Of a DNA stretch of 64,000 nt, positions 8,614-17,560 are shown in pieces. The stretch comes from Brucella daejeonensis. GTDB taxonomy: Bacteria; Pseudomonadota; Alphaproteobacteria; Rhizobiales; Rhizobiaceae. A model generated the notes under the pieces. It made no database searches. It was not told the origin of the DNA and saw only the letters and a list, made by a program, of their open reading frames with translations. Each line of letters opens with the position of its first letter. The stretch's first letter is position 1. The stretch is from the NCBI RefSeq assembly GCF_014199265.1, contig NZ_JACIJG010000008.1, positions 161,759 through 225,758 of the forward strand, written 5' to 3'. The translations under genes were made by a program, and so were the position numbers.

Positions 8614-9416
8614 GCGGCGTGAGCGAAATCGAAACCGGACCCTTTCCGGAGTTGATGCTGGAGCAGGCGGACCATGCAGGCGCATCGCTCGACCCGTCGC
8701 CGAATTTCGGTCCGCGCCGCGACGGCAAGGTACCGGCCTTCCTCATTCTTCATTATACGGGACTTCCGACAGCCGAAGAAGCGGTCGAGATTTTGAAGTC
8801 GCCTGATAGGGAGGTCTCGGCACATTATCTCGTTCATGAGGACGGGCGGATCGTGCAGATGGTTTCGGAAAAGGCGCGCGCATGGCACGCGGGCAAGAGT
8901 TTCTGGAAGGGCGAGACCGACATCAATTCCGCCTCCATCGGCATCGAGATCGTCAATCCCGGCGATCTTGAAGATTATCCGCCTTTCAAGGACAGGCAGA
9001 TTGAGGCGGTCATCGGCTTGTGTCGCGATATATGCGAGCGCCATGCGATAAGGCCGGAAAATGTTCTGGCCCATTCGGATATTGCGCCAGCGCGCAAGAC
9101 CGACCCCGGCCATAACTTTCCGTGGAAGCGGCTGCACGAGGCAGGTATCGGCCATTATATCGAGCCGACACCGATCCGCGGCGGTCGTTTTCTGGCGCTG
9201 GGCGAGCGTGGCCAACCGGTTGAGGCGCTGCAGTCAATGCTGGCACTTTACGGCTACGGAATAGAGGTCACCGGCGTCTTCGATGACAGTACCGAGACCG
9301 TGATCAAGGCCTTCCAGCGCCATTTTCGGCCACAAAAATTGGATGGCGTGGCCGACGTATCGACCATAGACAGCCTCTACCGGTTAATTTTTTCCTCGCA
9401 AAATGTTACCGCCTGA
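8610..9416 (+). CDS. N-acetylmuramoyl-L-alanine amidase (Amidase_2) with peptidoglycan-binding domain
   Basis: This zinc amidase cuts the bond between MurNAc and L-Ala of the stem peptide, as AmiD and AmpD do. In the 268-residue product the Amidase_2 ligands are His48 (ILHYTG), His155 (AHSDIAP) and Asp165 in KTDPGHNFPW, with Lys163 nearby. A PG_binding_1 domain covers about residues 195-260. No signal peptide is visible, so it may act in the cytosol on recycled anhydro-muropeptides or be exported by another route. It overlaps the DjlA-like gene by four bases. Confidence 0.9.
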   Translation: MSGVSEIETGPFPELMLEQADHAGASLDPSPNFGPRRDGKVPAFLILHYTGLPTAEEAVEILKSPDREVSAHYLVHEDGRIVQMVSEKARAWHAGKSFWKGETDINSASIGIEIVNPGDLEDYPPFKDRQIEAVIGLCRDICERHAIRPENVLAHSDIAPARKTDPGHNFPWKRLHEAGIGHYIEPTPIRGGRFLALGERGQPVEALQSMLALYGYGIEVTGVFDDSTETVIKAFQRHFRPQKLDGVADVSTIDSLYRLIFSSQNVTA

Positions 9417-9742
9417 CGGGACGTCTGCGGGTAAGTCCGCCATTCTGCACTGATTCGAATTTTAGTAATGGTTTCAGAAAAATAGATCGATCCAGCTGCA
9501 ATGATCGCGGGTCTGGAAGGGAAACATCGCGCTTCCGCGCATATCGGAAATGTTGCAACCTGTAAGACTATTTTACTTTTTTTACCAATCTTCAGCTGCA
9601 TTTTCCCGCCACTCCAACGCTCAATCCCAGTGGAGACGGGGCCGACGCAAACGGGCCTGATCATCCGAGCGGGGGCAAGAAAAACAGGATCGTCTCCCCA
9701 GGACGGGCGATCCGAAAAAGAAAAGTTTCAAGACGGTAGGTT
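9417..9742. other. Gene-free stretch before the SLT transglycosylase
   Basis: In these 326 bases I see no supported gene. Close to the downstream gene, around 9687-9713, GGATCG and CGATCC face each other around a C/G-rich loop. An AT-rich run (ACTATTTTACTTTTTTTACC) lies near 9566-9587. A promoter for the downstream gene must lie here. Confidence 0.4.
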
Positions 9743-10387
9743 ATGAAAATAAAATTTGTTGTTGTTTGCGCCCTTGTCGGCGCGATGAGTTCGTTTGGTC
9801 TGAATCCTGCGCTGAGTGCTCCTTCGACTGAACCGACCAACCTCGCAGCCCTCTTCAAGGCACGCCAGCAGAACAAGACTGCCGAGGCAAAAAAATCCAC
9901 CGCCGCGCCAAAGAAGGCATCGGTTATCACCCGCCGCGCAGCGCCTGCCCGGAAAGGTTCGACCGGCAAGCATTCGCACTCTAAGCGCAAGACCACCCGC
10001 AGTGTCAGCCACGGCGGCGCCTATTCCCGCATCATCAATCGTTATGCTGCGACCTACGGTGTGCCTTCCGCACTTGCTCATGCCGTGGTCCGTCATGAAA
10101 GCAATTTCCAGCCGAACGTGCGCGGCAGCGCCGGTGAAATCGGCCTGATGCAGATCAAGCTCTCGACGGCCCGGGGCCTCGGCTATACCGGTTCGGCCAA
10201 GGGACTTTACGAACCTTCCACGAACATCCAGTTCGGCATGAAATATCTTGCCATGGCACAGAAGCTCGGCGGCGGCAGCACCTGCGGCACGATCCTGAAA
10301 TACAATGCCGGTCATGGTGCAAAGCGCATGAACCCGATCTCGGCAAAATATTGCAGCTCGGTCAAGGCCTATATGCGCGCCTTTTGA
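9743..10387 (+). CDS. Secreted lytic transglycosylase (SLT domain)
   Basis: The 214-residue protein has a signal peptide (cleavage near ALSA at residue 25) and a Lys/Ala/Arg-rich basic linker (residues 35-90). A compact SLT domain follows, with the catalytic Glu119 in RHESNF, the GLMQIK motif at 134-139, and the AYNAG-like KYNAGHG. It cleaves peptidoglycan to anhydro-muropeptides. Short secreted SLT proteins with a basic linker are common in Brucella and relatives. A terminator follows the gene. Confidence 0.9.
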   Translation: MKIKFVVVCALVGAMSSFGLNPALSAPSTEPTNLAALFKARQQNKTAEAKKSTAAPKKASVITRRAAPARKGSTGKHSHSKRKTTRSVSHGGAYSRIINRYAATYGVPSALAHAVVRHESNFQPNVRGSAGEIGLMQIKLSTARGLGYTGSAKGLYEPSTNIQFGMKYLAMAQKLGGGSTCGTILKYNAGHGAKRMNPISAKYCSSVKAYMRAF

Positions 10388-10449
10388 GTTTTCATGTTCG
10401 ACCATTTGCATCGGCGGTCGCGTAGCGTAGAGGCCGTCTGATGTGAACG

Positions 10450-10485
10450 AAAAGCCGGTAGCGGTCTCGCCACCGGCTTTTCTGC
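10450..10485 (+). terminator. Rho-independent terminator
   Basis: Arms AAAAGCCGGT (10450-10459) and ACCGGCTTTT (10472-10481) pair perfectly around a 12-base loop. The structure ends transcription 60 bases after the SLT gene and 70 bases before the RNase P RNA. Confidence 0.85.
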
Positions 10486-10550
10486 TGTCTGGGCACAGTT
10501 TTTTTCGAATTTCGGTTCCACTGCCCTGTTATCGTTGCTATATGCGCGCT

Positions 10551-10974
10551 GTCAGTCGGTCGGGCAGCCGCGCCTGTCATAGGCCGAAAGGCGGCAGGTG
10601 AGGAAAGTCCGGGCTCCATGGAAACACGATGCCGGGTAACGCCCGGCGGGGGTAACCCCAGGGAAAGTGCCACAGAAAGCAGACCGCCCCGTCTTTCGTA
10701 CCGTTTCGACCAAACGGCAGGGATGACGGGGTAAGGGTGAAAGGGTGGGGTAAGAGCCCACCGCGCCGGCAGCAATGCAGGCGGCACGGTAAACCCCATC
10801 GGGAGCAAAACCGAATAGGGACGGCGCGTCGGCTCGAAAGGGCTGGCAATCGGTTTCCGGATCAGCCGTCCGGGTGGGTTGCAAGAGGCGGGTGGCGACA
10901 TCCGTCCCAGATGAATGGCTGCCACGCCGGGCGTAAGCCCGGCCATACAGAACCCGGCTTACAGACCGGCTGAC
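10551..10974 (+). ncRNA. rnpB: RNase P RNA (class A)
   Basis: The catalytic RNA of RNase P removes the 5' leaders of precursor tRNAs. The 5' and 3' ends, GTCAGTCGGTC and GACCGGCTGAC, pair as helix P1. The conserved core GAGGAAAGTCCGGGCT lies near 10600-10615, and the 3' core AGAACCCGGCTTACAGACC lies near 10949-10967. The length (about 424 nt) and the alternating stems fit the bacterial A type. Exact ends are taken from the P1 pairing and may be off by a few bases. It is convergent with mntH. Confidence 0.95.
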
Positions 10975-11003
10975 AATTCTTCCATCTTGCCGGTGGCGAT
11001 GCT

Positions 11004-12374
11004 TCAGATCGGCGCGCCGGTGGAGAAATCGTAGATCAGTTTCAGGTTCAGCACCACGATGATCGCCGCCGTAACGGCCGCGAGGATCGTGACCCAGCGT
11101 GCGGCGACCAGCGATCCCATCTTCTTTTTCTGCGCTGTGAAAATCACCAGCGGTATGATTGCGAAGGGAAGCTGGAGGCTCAGAACCACCTGGGAGAGAA
11201 TGAGAAGCTCGGTCGTTCCCTGCGAGCCGTAAAGGATGGTGACGACGGCTGCGGGCACGATGGCGACAAAGCGCGTGATGGCGCGGCGCAGCCAGGGCTT
11301 CAGGCGGATATCGATGAAGCCTTCCATGACGATCTGTCCGGCCATGGTCGCGGTGATGGTCGAGTTCAGGCCGCAGCAGAGCAGGGCGATCGCGAAGAGT
11401 GTCGGGGCAAGGGCGGAGCCGAGCAACGGGTTCAGGAGGGCATGGGCCTTGTCCAGATCTTCGACGCCCACATGACCGGTCGCGTTAAAGCTTGCTCCCG
11501 CGAGAATGAGGATCGACGCATTGACCACCAGGGCAAACGTCAGAGCGATGGTGGAATCGAGCGTGGCATAGCGGATTGCCTCGCGCTTTTCGGCGGTTGT
11601 GTGGCCGAAGTCGCGGGTCTGTACGATACCCGAATGCAGGTAGAGATTATGCGGCATGACCGTCGCGCCGATGATGCCGAGCGCGATATACAGCATGTCC
11701 GGGTTGCGTACGATCTCGGTGGTGGGCGCAAAGCCCCTTATGACCTCGCCCCAGTTGGGCTGGGCCATCAATATCTGGATGAGAAAGCAAAGGGCGATGA
11801 CGCCGAGAAGCGTGATGATGAGCGCTTCGACCCGACGAAAGCCCTTGTTCTGCAAATAGAGCACCAGAAGCACGTCGGCCGCGGTGATGATGACGCCGAT
11901 CTCCAGCGGAATGCCGAACAGCAGGTTGAGGCCGATTGCGGTGCCGATGACTTCCGCAAGATCGGTAGCGCAAATGGCAAGTTCCGCCAATAGCCAGAGC
12001 GGCCAGGCGAGAATACGCGGATACGCGTCGCGGCAGGCCTGTGCCAGATCGCGGCCCGTCGCGACCGCAAGCCGGGCGCAAAGCGCCTGCAACAGAACCG
12101 CCATGATGTTGGAGAGCAGGACTACCGTGAGGAGGGCATAACCGAAACGGGAGCCGCCAGCGAGCGATGTCGCCCAGTTGCCGGGGTCCATATAGCCAAC
12201 GGCGACAAGATAGCCGGGGCCGAAGAAGGACAGTGCACGGCGGAATTTCGAACTGGACCGGCTGACCCTGATGGAGCGGTGGACGTCCGACATGGAAGCT
12301 TCGCCGCGATCCCGCCGCCACCCTTCGAATGTAACTTCAGCGGTTTCGGAAGGGCCTGCTCCATGGGGCGTCAT
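11004..12374 (-). CDS. mntH: Nramp-family Mn2+/H+ symporter MntH
   Basis: MntH imports Mn2+ (and Fe2+) with protons across the inner membrane. The 456-residue protein has about eleven spans and both metal-binding signatures: DPGN at 63-66 in TM1 and MPHN at 240-243 in TM6. ATG 12374 is chosen because AAGG lies about nine bases upstream; ATG 12293 (MSDVH) is an alternative. MntH is a known virulence factor in Brucella abortus, where Mur regulates it. A matching palindrome lies 29 bases upstream of the start. Confidence 0.95.
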   Translation of the reverse strand: MTPHGAGPSETAEVTFEGWRRDRGEASMSDVHRSIRVSRSSSKFRRALSFFGPGYLVAVGYMDPGNWATSLAGGSRFGYALLTVVLLSNIMAVLLQALCARLAVATGRDLAQACRDAYPRILAWPLWLLAELAICATDLAEVIGTAIGLNLLFGIPLEIGVIITAADVLLVLYLQNKGFRRVEALIITLLGVIALCFLIQILMAQPNWGEVIRGFAPTTEIVRNPDMLYIALGIIGATVMPHNLYLHSGIVQTRDFGHTTAEKREAIRYATLDSTIALTFALVVNASILILAGASFNATGHVGVEDLDKAHALLNPLLGSALAPTLFAIALLCCGLNSTITATMAGQIVMEGFIDIRLKPWLRRAITRFVAIVPAAVVTILYGSQGTTELLILSQVVLSLQLPFAIIPLVIFTAQKKKMGSLVAARWVTILAAVTAAIIVVLNLKLIYDFSTGAPI

Positions 12375-12402
12375 GATAAATGCCTTGGTTTCTTTATGCA
12401 GT

Positions 12403-12417
12403 TGCAAACTATTTGCA
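12403..12417 (-). promoter_or_regulatory. Mur/Fur-like palindrome upstream of mntH
   Basis: TGCAAA and TTTGCA face each other around a three-base spacer, giving TGCAAACTATTTGCA on the plus strand. Manganese-responsive sites bound by Mur (a Fur homologue) in Rhizobium and Brucella are TGCAA-type palindromes in the same position. Binding here is an inference. Confidence 0.55.
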
Positions 12418-12472
12418 TTAAATAATGGCTTCCGGACTGTGAGTCAACGGGGGGGAAGAAGGAGGGGAGTAA

Positions 12473-12512
12473 GGGAATAGGGGAATAGGGGAATAGGGGA
12501 ATAGGGGAATAG
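12473..12512. repeat. Five perfect copies of the octamer GGGAATAG
   Basis: Five consecutive, identical 8-base units occupy exactly 40 bases. Perfect octamer arrays of this kind expand and contract by slippage. Brucella genomes carry hypervariable octamers used for strain typing, but with a different unit (AGGGCAGT), so this is a similar structure and not the same locus. Confidence 0.9.
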
Positions 12513-12708
12513 GAAGGGAACTCCTGGCCGAAAAAATCTCTTGCGCGGAGCGAGTGGCCGGGATCACCCTCCCTTACTCATTTTCCCTAGTGTTCATGCA
12601 AAGGATAACGCTTCATTAAGCTTAATATCCGATAACTGGCGAACGAATCCGTCATGATGGCAAGTTGACGGCAAATGGCCGGAATCCACGTGCTTGAAAC
12701 GAAATGAT

Positions 12709-12727
12709 TAAAGCGCCAAGCGCTTTA
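12709..12727. promoter_or_regulatory. Palindrome in the rsmH leader
   Basis: TAAAGCGC and GCGCTTTA form a perfect 8-base inverted repeat with a CAA loop, 36 bases before the rsmH start. It could be an operator or a leader hairpin; there is no T run that would make it a terminator. Confidence 0.45.
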
Positions 12728-12763
12728 GGTAACGGGCCGCGTACCCGAGAAAGGAACGGAATG

Positions 12764-13804
12764 ATGGCAAGCCTCGGCGGGGACAATTCTCAAGCCGAAG
12801 GGGCTGAAGTCCGTCACGTTCCGGTGCTGATCGCCGAAGTGATCGATGCCCTGAAGCCGGTACCCGGTGCGGTGATCGTTGATGGCACGTTCGGCGCGGG
12901 CGGCTATACGCGCCGCATTCTGGAAGCGGGCGCGAATGTGATCGCAATCGACCGCGATCCGACCGCGATCGAGGCCGGACGGGCAATGGAAAAGCAGTTT
13001 CCGGGCAGGCTCACTCTGGTCGAAACCCGGTTTTCCGCGCTCGACGATGCGGTTTCGCAGGTCACGGGAGCGGGCAGCAAGGTGGACGGCGTCGTGCTGG
13101 ATATTGGCGTTTCGTCGATGCAGATCGATGAAGCTGAGCGAGGATTTTCCTTCCAGAAGGACGGTCCGCTCGACATGCGCATGTCGAACAAGGGGGCGAG
13201 TGCCGCCGATGTGGTCAATCGCCTGAAAACCGGCGATCTGGCCCGCATCTTCAATTTTCTGGGCGAGGAGCGTCATGCGGGGCGTATCGCACGCATGATC
13301 GACAAGCGTCGCGTAGCGCAGCCCTTCACGCGAACGCTCGATCTTGCCAACGCCATCGAGGCGCTGGTCGGGCGCAATCCGAAGGACCGCATCCATCCGG
13401 CAACCCGCGTGTTTCAGGCGTTGCGCGTCTATGTGAATGAAGAATTGAGCGAACTGGCACGGGCGCTGCTCGCAGCCGAGCGTGTCCTGAAGCCCGGCGG
13501 TCGGCTGGTGGTGGTGACATTCCACTCGCTCGAAGACCGCATGGTGAAGCGCTATTTCGCCGACCGTGCTGGCGGCAGCGCCGGATCGCGCCATTTGCCG
13601 GCGGCGCATGTGCGCCTGCCGAGCTTCACGCCTGCCGTCAAGGGCGCGGTCGGCCCGACGCTCGAGGAAGAAGAACGCAATCCGCGCGCGCGCTCGGCGA
13701 AGCTGCGCGCCGGAATAAGGACGGATAATCCGCCACTGGAAGACGATTTATCGCTTTTCGGGTTGCCGAAGCTGCCCGAGACGAACGAACTGGCCCGGAG
13801 TTGA
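12764..13804 (+). CDS. rsmH: 16S rRNA m4C1402 methyltransferase RsmH
   Basis: RsmH (MraW) methylates N4 of C1402 in 16S rRNA and heads the division and cell-wall cluster. The 346-residue product shows the SAM motif GTFGAGGYT at 41-49 and the conserved [15 protein letters not shown] and [10 protein letters not shown] segments. The N-terminus [10 protein letters not shown] matches Brucella RsmH, so ATG 12764 is chosen over ATG 12761; AAGGA lies eight bases upstream. In many bacteria mraZ precedes this gene, but not here. ftsL follows after four bases. Confidence 0.95.
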   Translation: MASLGGDNSQAEGAEVRHVPVLIAEVIDALKPVPGAVIVDGTFGAGGYTRRILEAGANVIAIDRDPTAIEAGRAMEKQFPGRLTLVETRFSALDDAVSQVTGAGSKVDGVVLDIGVSSMQIDEAERGFSFQKDGPLDMRMSNKGASAADVVNRLKTGDLARIFNFLGEERHAGRIARMIDKRRVAQPFTRTLDLANAIEALVGRNPKDRIHPATRVFQALRVYVNEELSELARALLAAERVLKPGGRLVVVTFHSLEDRMVKRYFADRAGGSAGSRHLPAAHVRLPSFTPAVKGAVGPTLEEEERNPRARSAKLRAGIRTDNPPLEDDLSLFGLPKLPETNELARS

Positions 13805-13808
13805 ACGA

Positions 13809-14210
13809 GTGCTGCGTACTTTCGACATCATCATGATAGCGGCGATGCTGGTGGCGGCGACCGTCACCTACACGATCAAATATGACGCGGAAAAACAGAT
13901 CGCCGTCATTGCCAAGCTGAAGCGCCAGATCGATTCCGAAAAAGACACGATCACGCTTCTGCGCGCCGACTGGGCCTTGATGACCCAGCCGGGCCGTCTG
14001 CAGAGCCTTGTTGGCGTCTATGAAAAGGAACTCAACCTTCAGCCGATCGAGGCCGAACAGCTTGTCATGGGCGTGGACGAAATTCCCGAACGCCCGATCG
14101 ACGACATCCAGAAGATCATTTCCGGCAGCGACGAACTGCTCGCAAGCGGCGTGCTCGAAAGTGACGCGATCACCACCGGCAGCGTCAGGAAAAACGGGGC
14201 GAGGCACTGA
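13809..14210 (+). CDS. ftsL: Cell division protein FtsL
   Basis: FtsL is a small bitopic protein that joins FtsB and FtsQ in the divisome. The 133-residue product starts with GTG and has one membrane span (about residues 5-23). A periplasmic coiled coil with a leucine zipper follows (KQIAVIAKLKRQIDSEKDTITLLRADW has the heptad pattern). The C-terminal tail is longer than in E. coli, as usual in Rhizobiales. Its position between rsmH and ftsI supports the assignment, since FtsL sequences diverge strongly. Confidence 0.9.
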   Translation: MLRTFDIIMIAAMLVAATVTYTIKYDAEKQIAVIAKLKRQIDSEKDTITLLRADWALMTQPGRLQSLVGVYEKELNLQPIEAEQLVMGVDEIPERPIDDIQKIISGSDELLASGVLESDAITTGSVRKNGARH

Positions 14211-14212
14211 TC

Positions 14213-16033
14213 ATGCGGCTGAAACTCGGACTCTCGGAAAAGAAGCACGCACAGGTGAACGGCAATGACGGGCCAGTCGGCGATGAAAAGCCTGCTGGCA
14301 ACATGGCTTTTGTCGGCTCGCGCAAGAAGCACGGCAATCGCGCCCGCAACCGCCTATGGATGGCCATTGCCTGCTTTGTCGGCATTTATGGCGTTATCGG
14401 CGGCAAGCTCGTCTATTTCGGCGTTATAGGCGGCGAAAACCAGGATACGGCGGGCCCCGTTATCAATCAGCTTGCATCGCGCCCCGATATTCTCGACCGT
14501 AACGGCGAAATTCTCGCGACCGATATCAAGACTGCGTCGCTTTATGCCGAACCGCGCAAGATCGTGGACCCGGATGAAACCATCGAGATGCTGTCGACGG
14601 TGCTGCCGGATCTCGACTGGGAAGCGACCTACAAGCGCCTGAAGAGCGGCGCCGGGTTCGTCTGGATCAAACGCGGGCTGACGCCGAAGCAGCAGAGCCA
14701 GATCATGGCGCTCGGCGTGCCGGGCGTCGGTTTTCGTACGGAAAAACGTCGCTTCTATCCCGGTGGTCCTACCGCCTCGCATATTCTCGGTCTTGTCAAT
14801 GTCGACAATCAGGGCATTGCGGGCATGGAGAAATATATCGACAGCCAGGGCCTGACCGATCTTCGCTCGGTCGGTCTTGCGACGGGGCAATCGCTGGAGC
14901 CTGTTCACCTTTCCATCGATATTCGCGTGCAGCACATCATGCGCGATGTACTGGTCAAGGCGATGGAACGCTACCGGGCGATTGCCGCCGGTGCGGTGGT
15001 GCTGAACGTCAAGACCGGCGAAGTGATCGCCATGTCGTCCGTGCCGGACTTCGATCCGAACAATCCGGTTCATGCGCTCGACAAGGATCGCCTGAACCGC
15101 ATGTCGGCGGGCACTTATGAAATGGGCTCGACCATCAAGAGCTTCACGACGGCGATGGCGCTCGATTCCGGCAAGTTCAATCTGAATTCGCGTCTCGATG
15201 CGTCGCGTCCGCTGGTGTTCGGTCGCCAGACCATCCGCGATTTCCACGGCAAGGGTCGTGTGCTGACGCTGCCGGAAGTCTTTATTTTCTCGTCGAATAT
15301 CGGTTCGGGCCGCGAGGCCGATGCCGTGGGCATTGAAGGCCATCGCGCCTTTCTGAAGAAGATCGGCCTTCTCGACCGGTTGCAGACGGAACTGCCGGAA
15401 GTGGCGCGCCCCGTCGAGCCGCGTGTCTGGAAGAAGGTTCATTCGATGACCATTTCGTTCGGTCACGGCATGATGACGACGCCGCTGCAAACGGCGGTTG
15501 GCGCCGCGGCCCTGATGAATGGCGGCAAGTTGATGCCGCCGACATTCCTGATGCGCACGCAGGCCGAAGCCAACAAGGTCGCCAGGCAGGTGGTTCATCC
15601 ACAGGTCTCGGCGGATATGCGTTACCTCTATCGCTTGAACGCGACCGCACCGGGCGGGTCGGGCAAGCGCGCCAAGGTTCCGGGCTATCGCGTCGGCGGC
15701 AAGACAGGCACTGCGGAAAAGGTCGTCAATGGCCGCTATTCGAAGGACGTGCGCTTCAATGCATTTCTGGCATCGTTCCCGATGGACGATCCAACCTATG
15801 TCGTGCTGACGATCATCGATGAACCGAAGCCGGAAGAGGGCAAGTTCAGCGCTACCGCCGGTCTCAATGCCGCCCCCATGGTGGCAGAGATCATTCGCCG
15901 CTCGGCGTCGTTTCTGGGGGTTAGCCCTGACTTTCGGAAGGAAGCTTTGCCCGCAACGGTGGAAAATGTCAGCAGCAGGCCCGATTTTAAACAGGAAGTA
16001 CCGCCAGCGATGGCTTCCAACGAATACGATTGA
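14213..16033 (+). CDS. ftsI: Division-specific peptidoglycan transpeptidase FtsI (PBP3)
   Basis: FtsI crosslinks septal peptidoglycan in the periplasm and is a target of beta-lactams. The 606-residue protein has a cytoplasmic N-terminus, one membrane span (about residues 48-70) and a pedestal domain. The transpeptidase domain carries all three active-site motifs: STIK at 306-309 with nucleophile Ser306, SSN at 360-362 and KTGT at 497-500. The gap to ftsL is two bases. FtsW, its partner glycosyltransferase, is encoded further along the same cluster. Confidence 0.96.
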   Translation: MRLKLGLSEKKHAQVNGNDGPVGDEKPAGNMAFVGSRKKHGNRARNRLWMAIACFVGIYGVIGGKLVYFGVIGGENQDTAGPVINQLASRPDILDRNGEILATDIKTASLYAEPRKIVDPDETIEMLSTVLPDLDWEATYKRLKSGAGFVWIKRGLTPKQQSQIMALGVPGVGFRTEKRRFYPGGPTASHILGLVNVDNQGIAGMEKYIDSQGLTDLRSVGLATGQSLEPVHLSIDIRVQHIMRDVLVKAMERYRAIAAGAVVLNVKTGEVIAMSSVPDFDPNNPVHALDKDRLNRMSAGTYEMGSTIKSFTTAMALDSGKFNLNSRLDASRPLVFGRQTIRDFHGKGRVLTLPEVFIFSSNIGSGREADAVGIEGHRAFLKKIGLLDRLQTELPEVARPVEPRVWKKVHSMTISFGHGMMTTPLQTAVGAAALMNGGKLMPPTFLMRTQAEANKVARQVVHPQVSADMRYLYRLNATAPGGSGKRAKVPGYRVGGKTGTAEKVVNGRYSKDVRFNAFLASFPMDDPTYVVLTIIDEPKPEEGKFSATAGLNAAPMVAEIIRRSASFLGVSPDFRKEALPATVENVSSRPDFKQEVPPAMASNEYD

Positions 16034-16087
16034 TTCGCCCAAGGCAGTCTTTGTATTGACGCGCACGCAACTGAATCTGGATTTGGT

Positions 16088-17560
16088 ATGACCATGAAAC
16101 TGAAGGAAATCGCTCTTTTCAAGGAACTGGCCTCCGGCAAAGCCGGCGAGGTGGAGATTACCGGCGTCACGTCGGATTCCCGCAAGGTCGAACGCGGTTT
16201 TCTTTTCGCGGCGCTGAAAGGCGTGAAGGCGGATGGCGCGGCTTTTGCCGCCGATGCCGCCAGACGCGGTGCAAGCGCAATCGTTGCAGGCAAGGATACG
16301 ATCATCGCCGATGCGGGCGTACCGGTTCTGCATGTTGACGACCCGCGCCATGCGCTGGCGATTGCATCGGCCCAGTTCTACGGCAAGCAGCCACAGATCA
16401 TGGTCGCGGTCACAGGCACGAGCGGCAAGACATCGGTGGCGTCCTTCACTCGCCAGATATGGGCCTATGCAGGATTTCCCGCAGCCAATATCGGTACGAC
16501 CGGCGTCTTCTCCCCGACCCGAAGCGACTATAATTCGCTGACCACACCCGACCCGGTGGAACTGCATCGCGTACTGGCCGAACTTGCAGACGAGGGCGTG
16601 ACCCATGCGGCCATGGAAGCCTCGTCGCACGGCCTCGACCAGCGCCGCCTCGACGGTGTCCAACTGACCGCAGGCGCGTTCACCAATCTCGGCCGCGACC
16701 ATATGGACTATCACGCCACCGTCGAAGAATATCTGGGTGCAAAGATGCGCCTGTTCGATACGCTTTTGCCCAAGGGCGCGCCCGCGATCATCTACGCCGA
16801 CGATCATTTTTCGGCGCAGGCGATCGAAGCTGCGACGGCTGCCGGATGCGATGTGAAGACCGTTGGGCGCAAGGGAAATTTCATCGCGCTGAAGCGTGTG
16901 GAGCACGAGCGTTTCCGCCAGCATGTGGAAGTGCGCATCGGTGACGACATTTTCGAAATCGAACTGCCGCTTGCCGGTGATTTTCAGGTCGCAAATGCGT
17001 TGGTGGCGGCGGGGCTCGCCATGGTGACGGGCGTTCCCGCTGCTGCCGCCATGCGAGCGCTGGAGCGCCTGAAAGGCGCGCCGGGGCGTCTCGACCTGGT
17101 GGGGGCGACTGAAGACGGCGCACCAGCCTATGTCGACTACGCCCACAAGCCGGAAGCGCTTGAAAATGTACTGACCTCGGTCCGTCCATTCACGACGGGC
17201 CGCGTGATCGTGGTTTTCGGTTGCGGCGGCGACCGCGACAAGGGCAAGCGTCCGATCATGGGCGAAATCGCCTCGCGTCTGGCGGATGTGGCTATCGTCA
17301 CCGACGACAATCCGCGCTCGGAAGTCCCCGCACATATCCGCGCCGAAATCATGGCTGCGGCACCGGGTGCGACGGAGATTGGCGACCGCCGCGAAGCCAT
17401 TTTCACCGCCGTTTCCATGATGCAGCCCGGCGACACGCTGGTGGTCGCGGGCAAGGGACATGAAGAAGGGCAGATCGTCGGCAATATCACCCTGCCGTTT
17501 TCCGATCACGCGGAAGTTGCCGCCGCTCTTGTCGCCCGCCTTGAGGAGCCGCAGAAATGA
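16088..17560 (+). CDS. murE: UDP-MurNAc-L-Ala-D-Glu:meso-diaminopimelate ligase
   Basis: MurE adds meso-DAP to the peptidoglycan precursor using ATP. The 490-residue protein has the Mur ligase P-loop GTSGKTS at 110-116. It also has the DNPR motif at 407-410, the signature for meso-DAP rather than lysine as the substrate. The start could be ATG 16088 or 16094. The stop overlaps the murF start (ATGA). Confidence 0.96.
   Translation: MTMKLKEIALFKELASGKAGEVEITGVTSDSRKVERGFLFAALKGVKADGAAFAADAARRGASAIVAGKDTIIADAGVPVLHVDDPRHALAIASAQFYGKQPQIMVAVTGTSGKTSVASFTRQIWAYAGFPAANIGTTGVFSPTRSDYNSLTTPDPVELHRVLAELADEGVTHAAMEASSHGLDQRRLDGVQLTAGAFTNLGRDHMDYHATVEEYLGAKMRLFDTLLPKGAPAIIYADDHFSAQAIEAATAAGCDVKTVGRKGNFIALKRVEHERFRQHVEVRIGDDIFEIELPLAGDFQVANALVAAGLAMVTGVPAAAAMRALERLKGAPGRLDLVGATEDGAPAYVDYAHKPEALENVLTSVRPFTTGRVIVVFGCGGDRDKGKRPIMGEIASRLADVAIVTDDNPRSEVPAHIRAEIMAAAPGATEIGDRREAIFTAVSMMQPGDTLVVAGKGHEEGQIVGNITLPFSDHAEVAAALVARLEEPQK

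Larger units (their letters stand above)
12375..12763. other. Gene-free region between mntH and rsmH
   Basis: This 389-base stretch holds the leaders of divergent mntH and rsmH. It contains the Mur-like palindrome, a five-copy octamer array, a G-rich tract (12449-12475), a 12-base palindrome ATTAAGCTTAAT at 12615-12626 and a hairpin palindrome at 12709-12727. GAGTAAGGGA at 12467-12476 pairs with TCCCTTACTC at 12570-12579, so the octamers lie inside a long-range inverted repeat. No mraZ-like gene is present. Confidence 0.6.

Noticed and set aside
9501..9746. 81-residue frame in the gap before the SLT gene
   Set aside because: It lacks a ribosome site and domain signal, and its composition is not coding-like.
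10551..10974. Protein-coding frames on both strands across the RNase P RNA
   Set aside because: The conserved RNA core and end pairing explain the sequence; the frames have no coding features.
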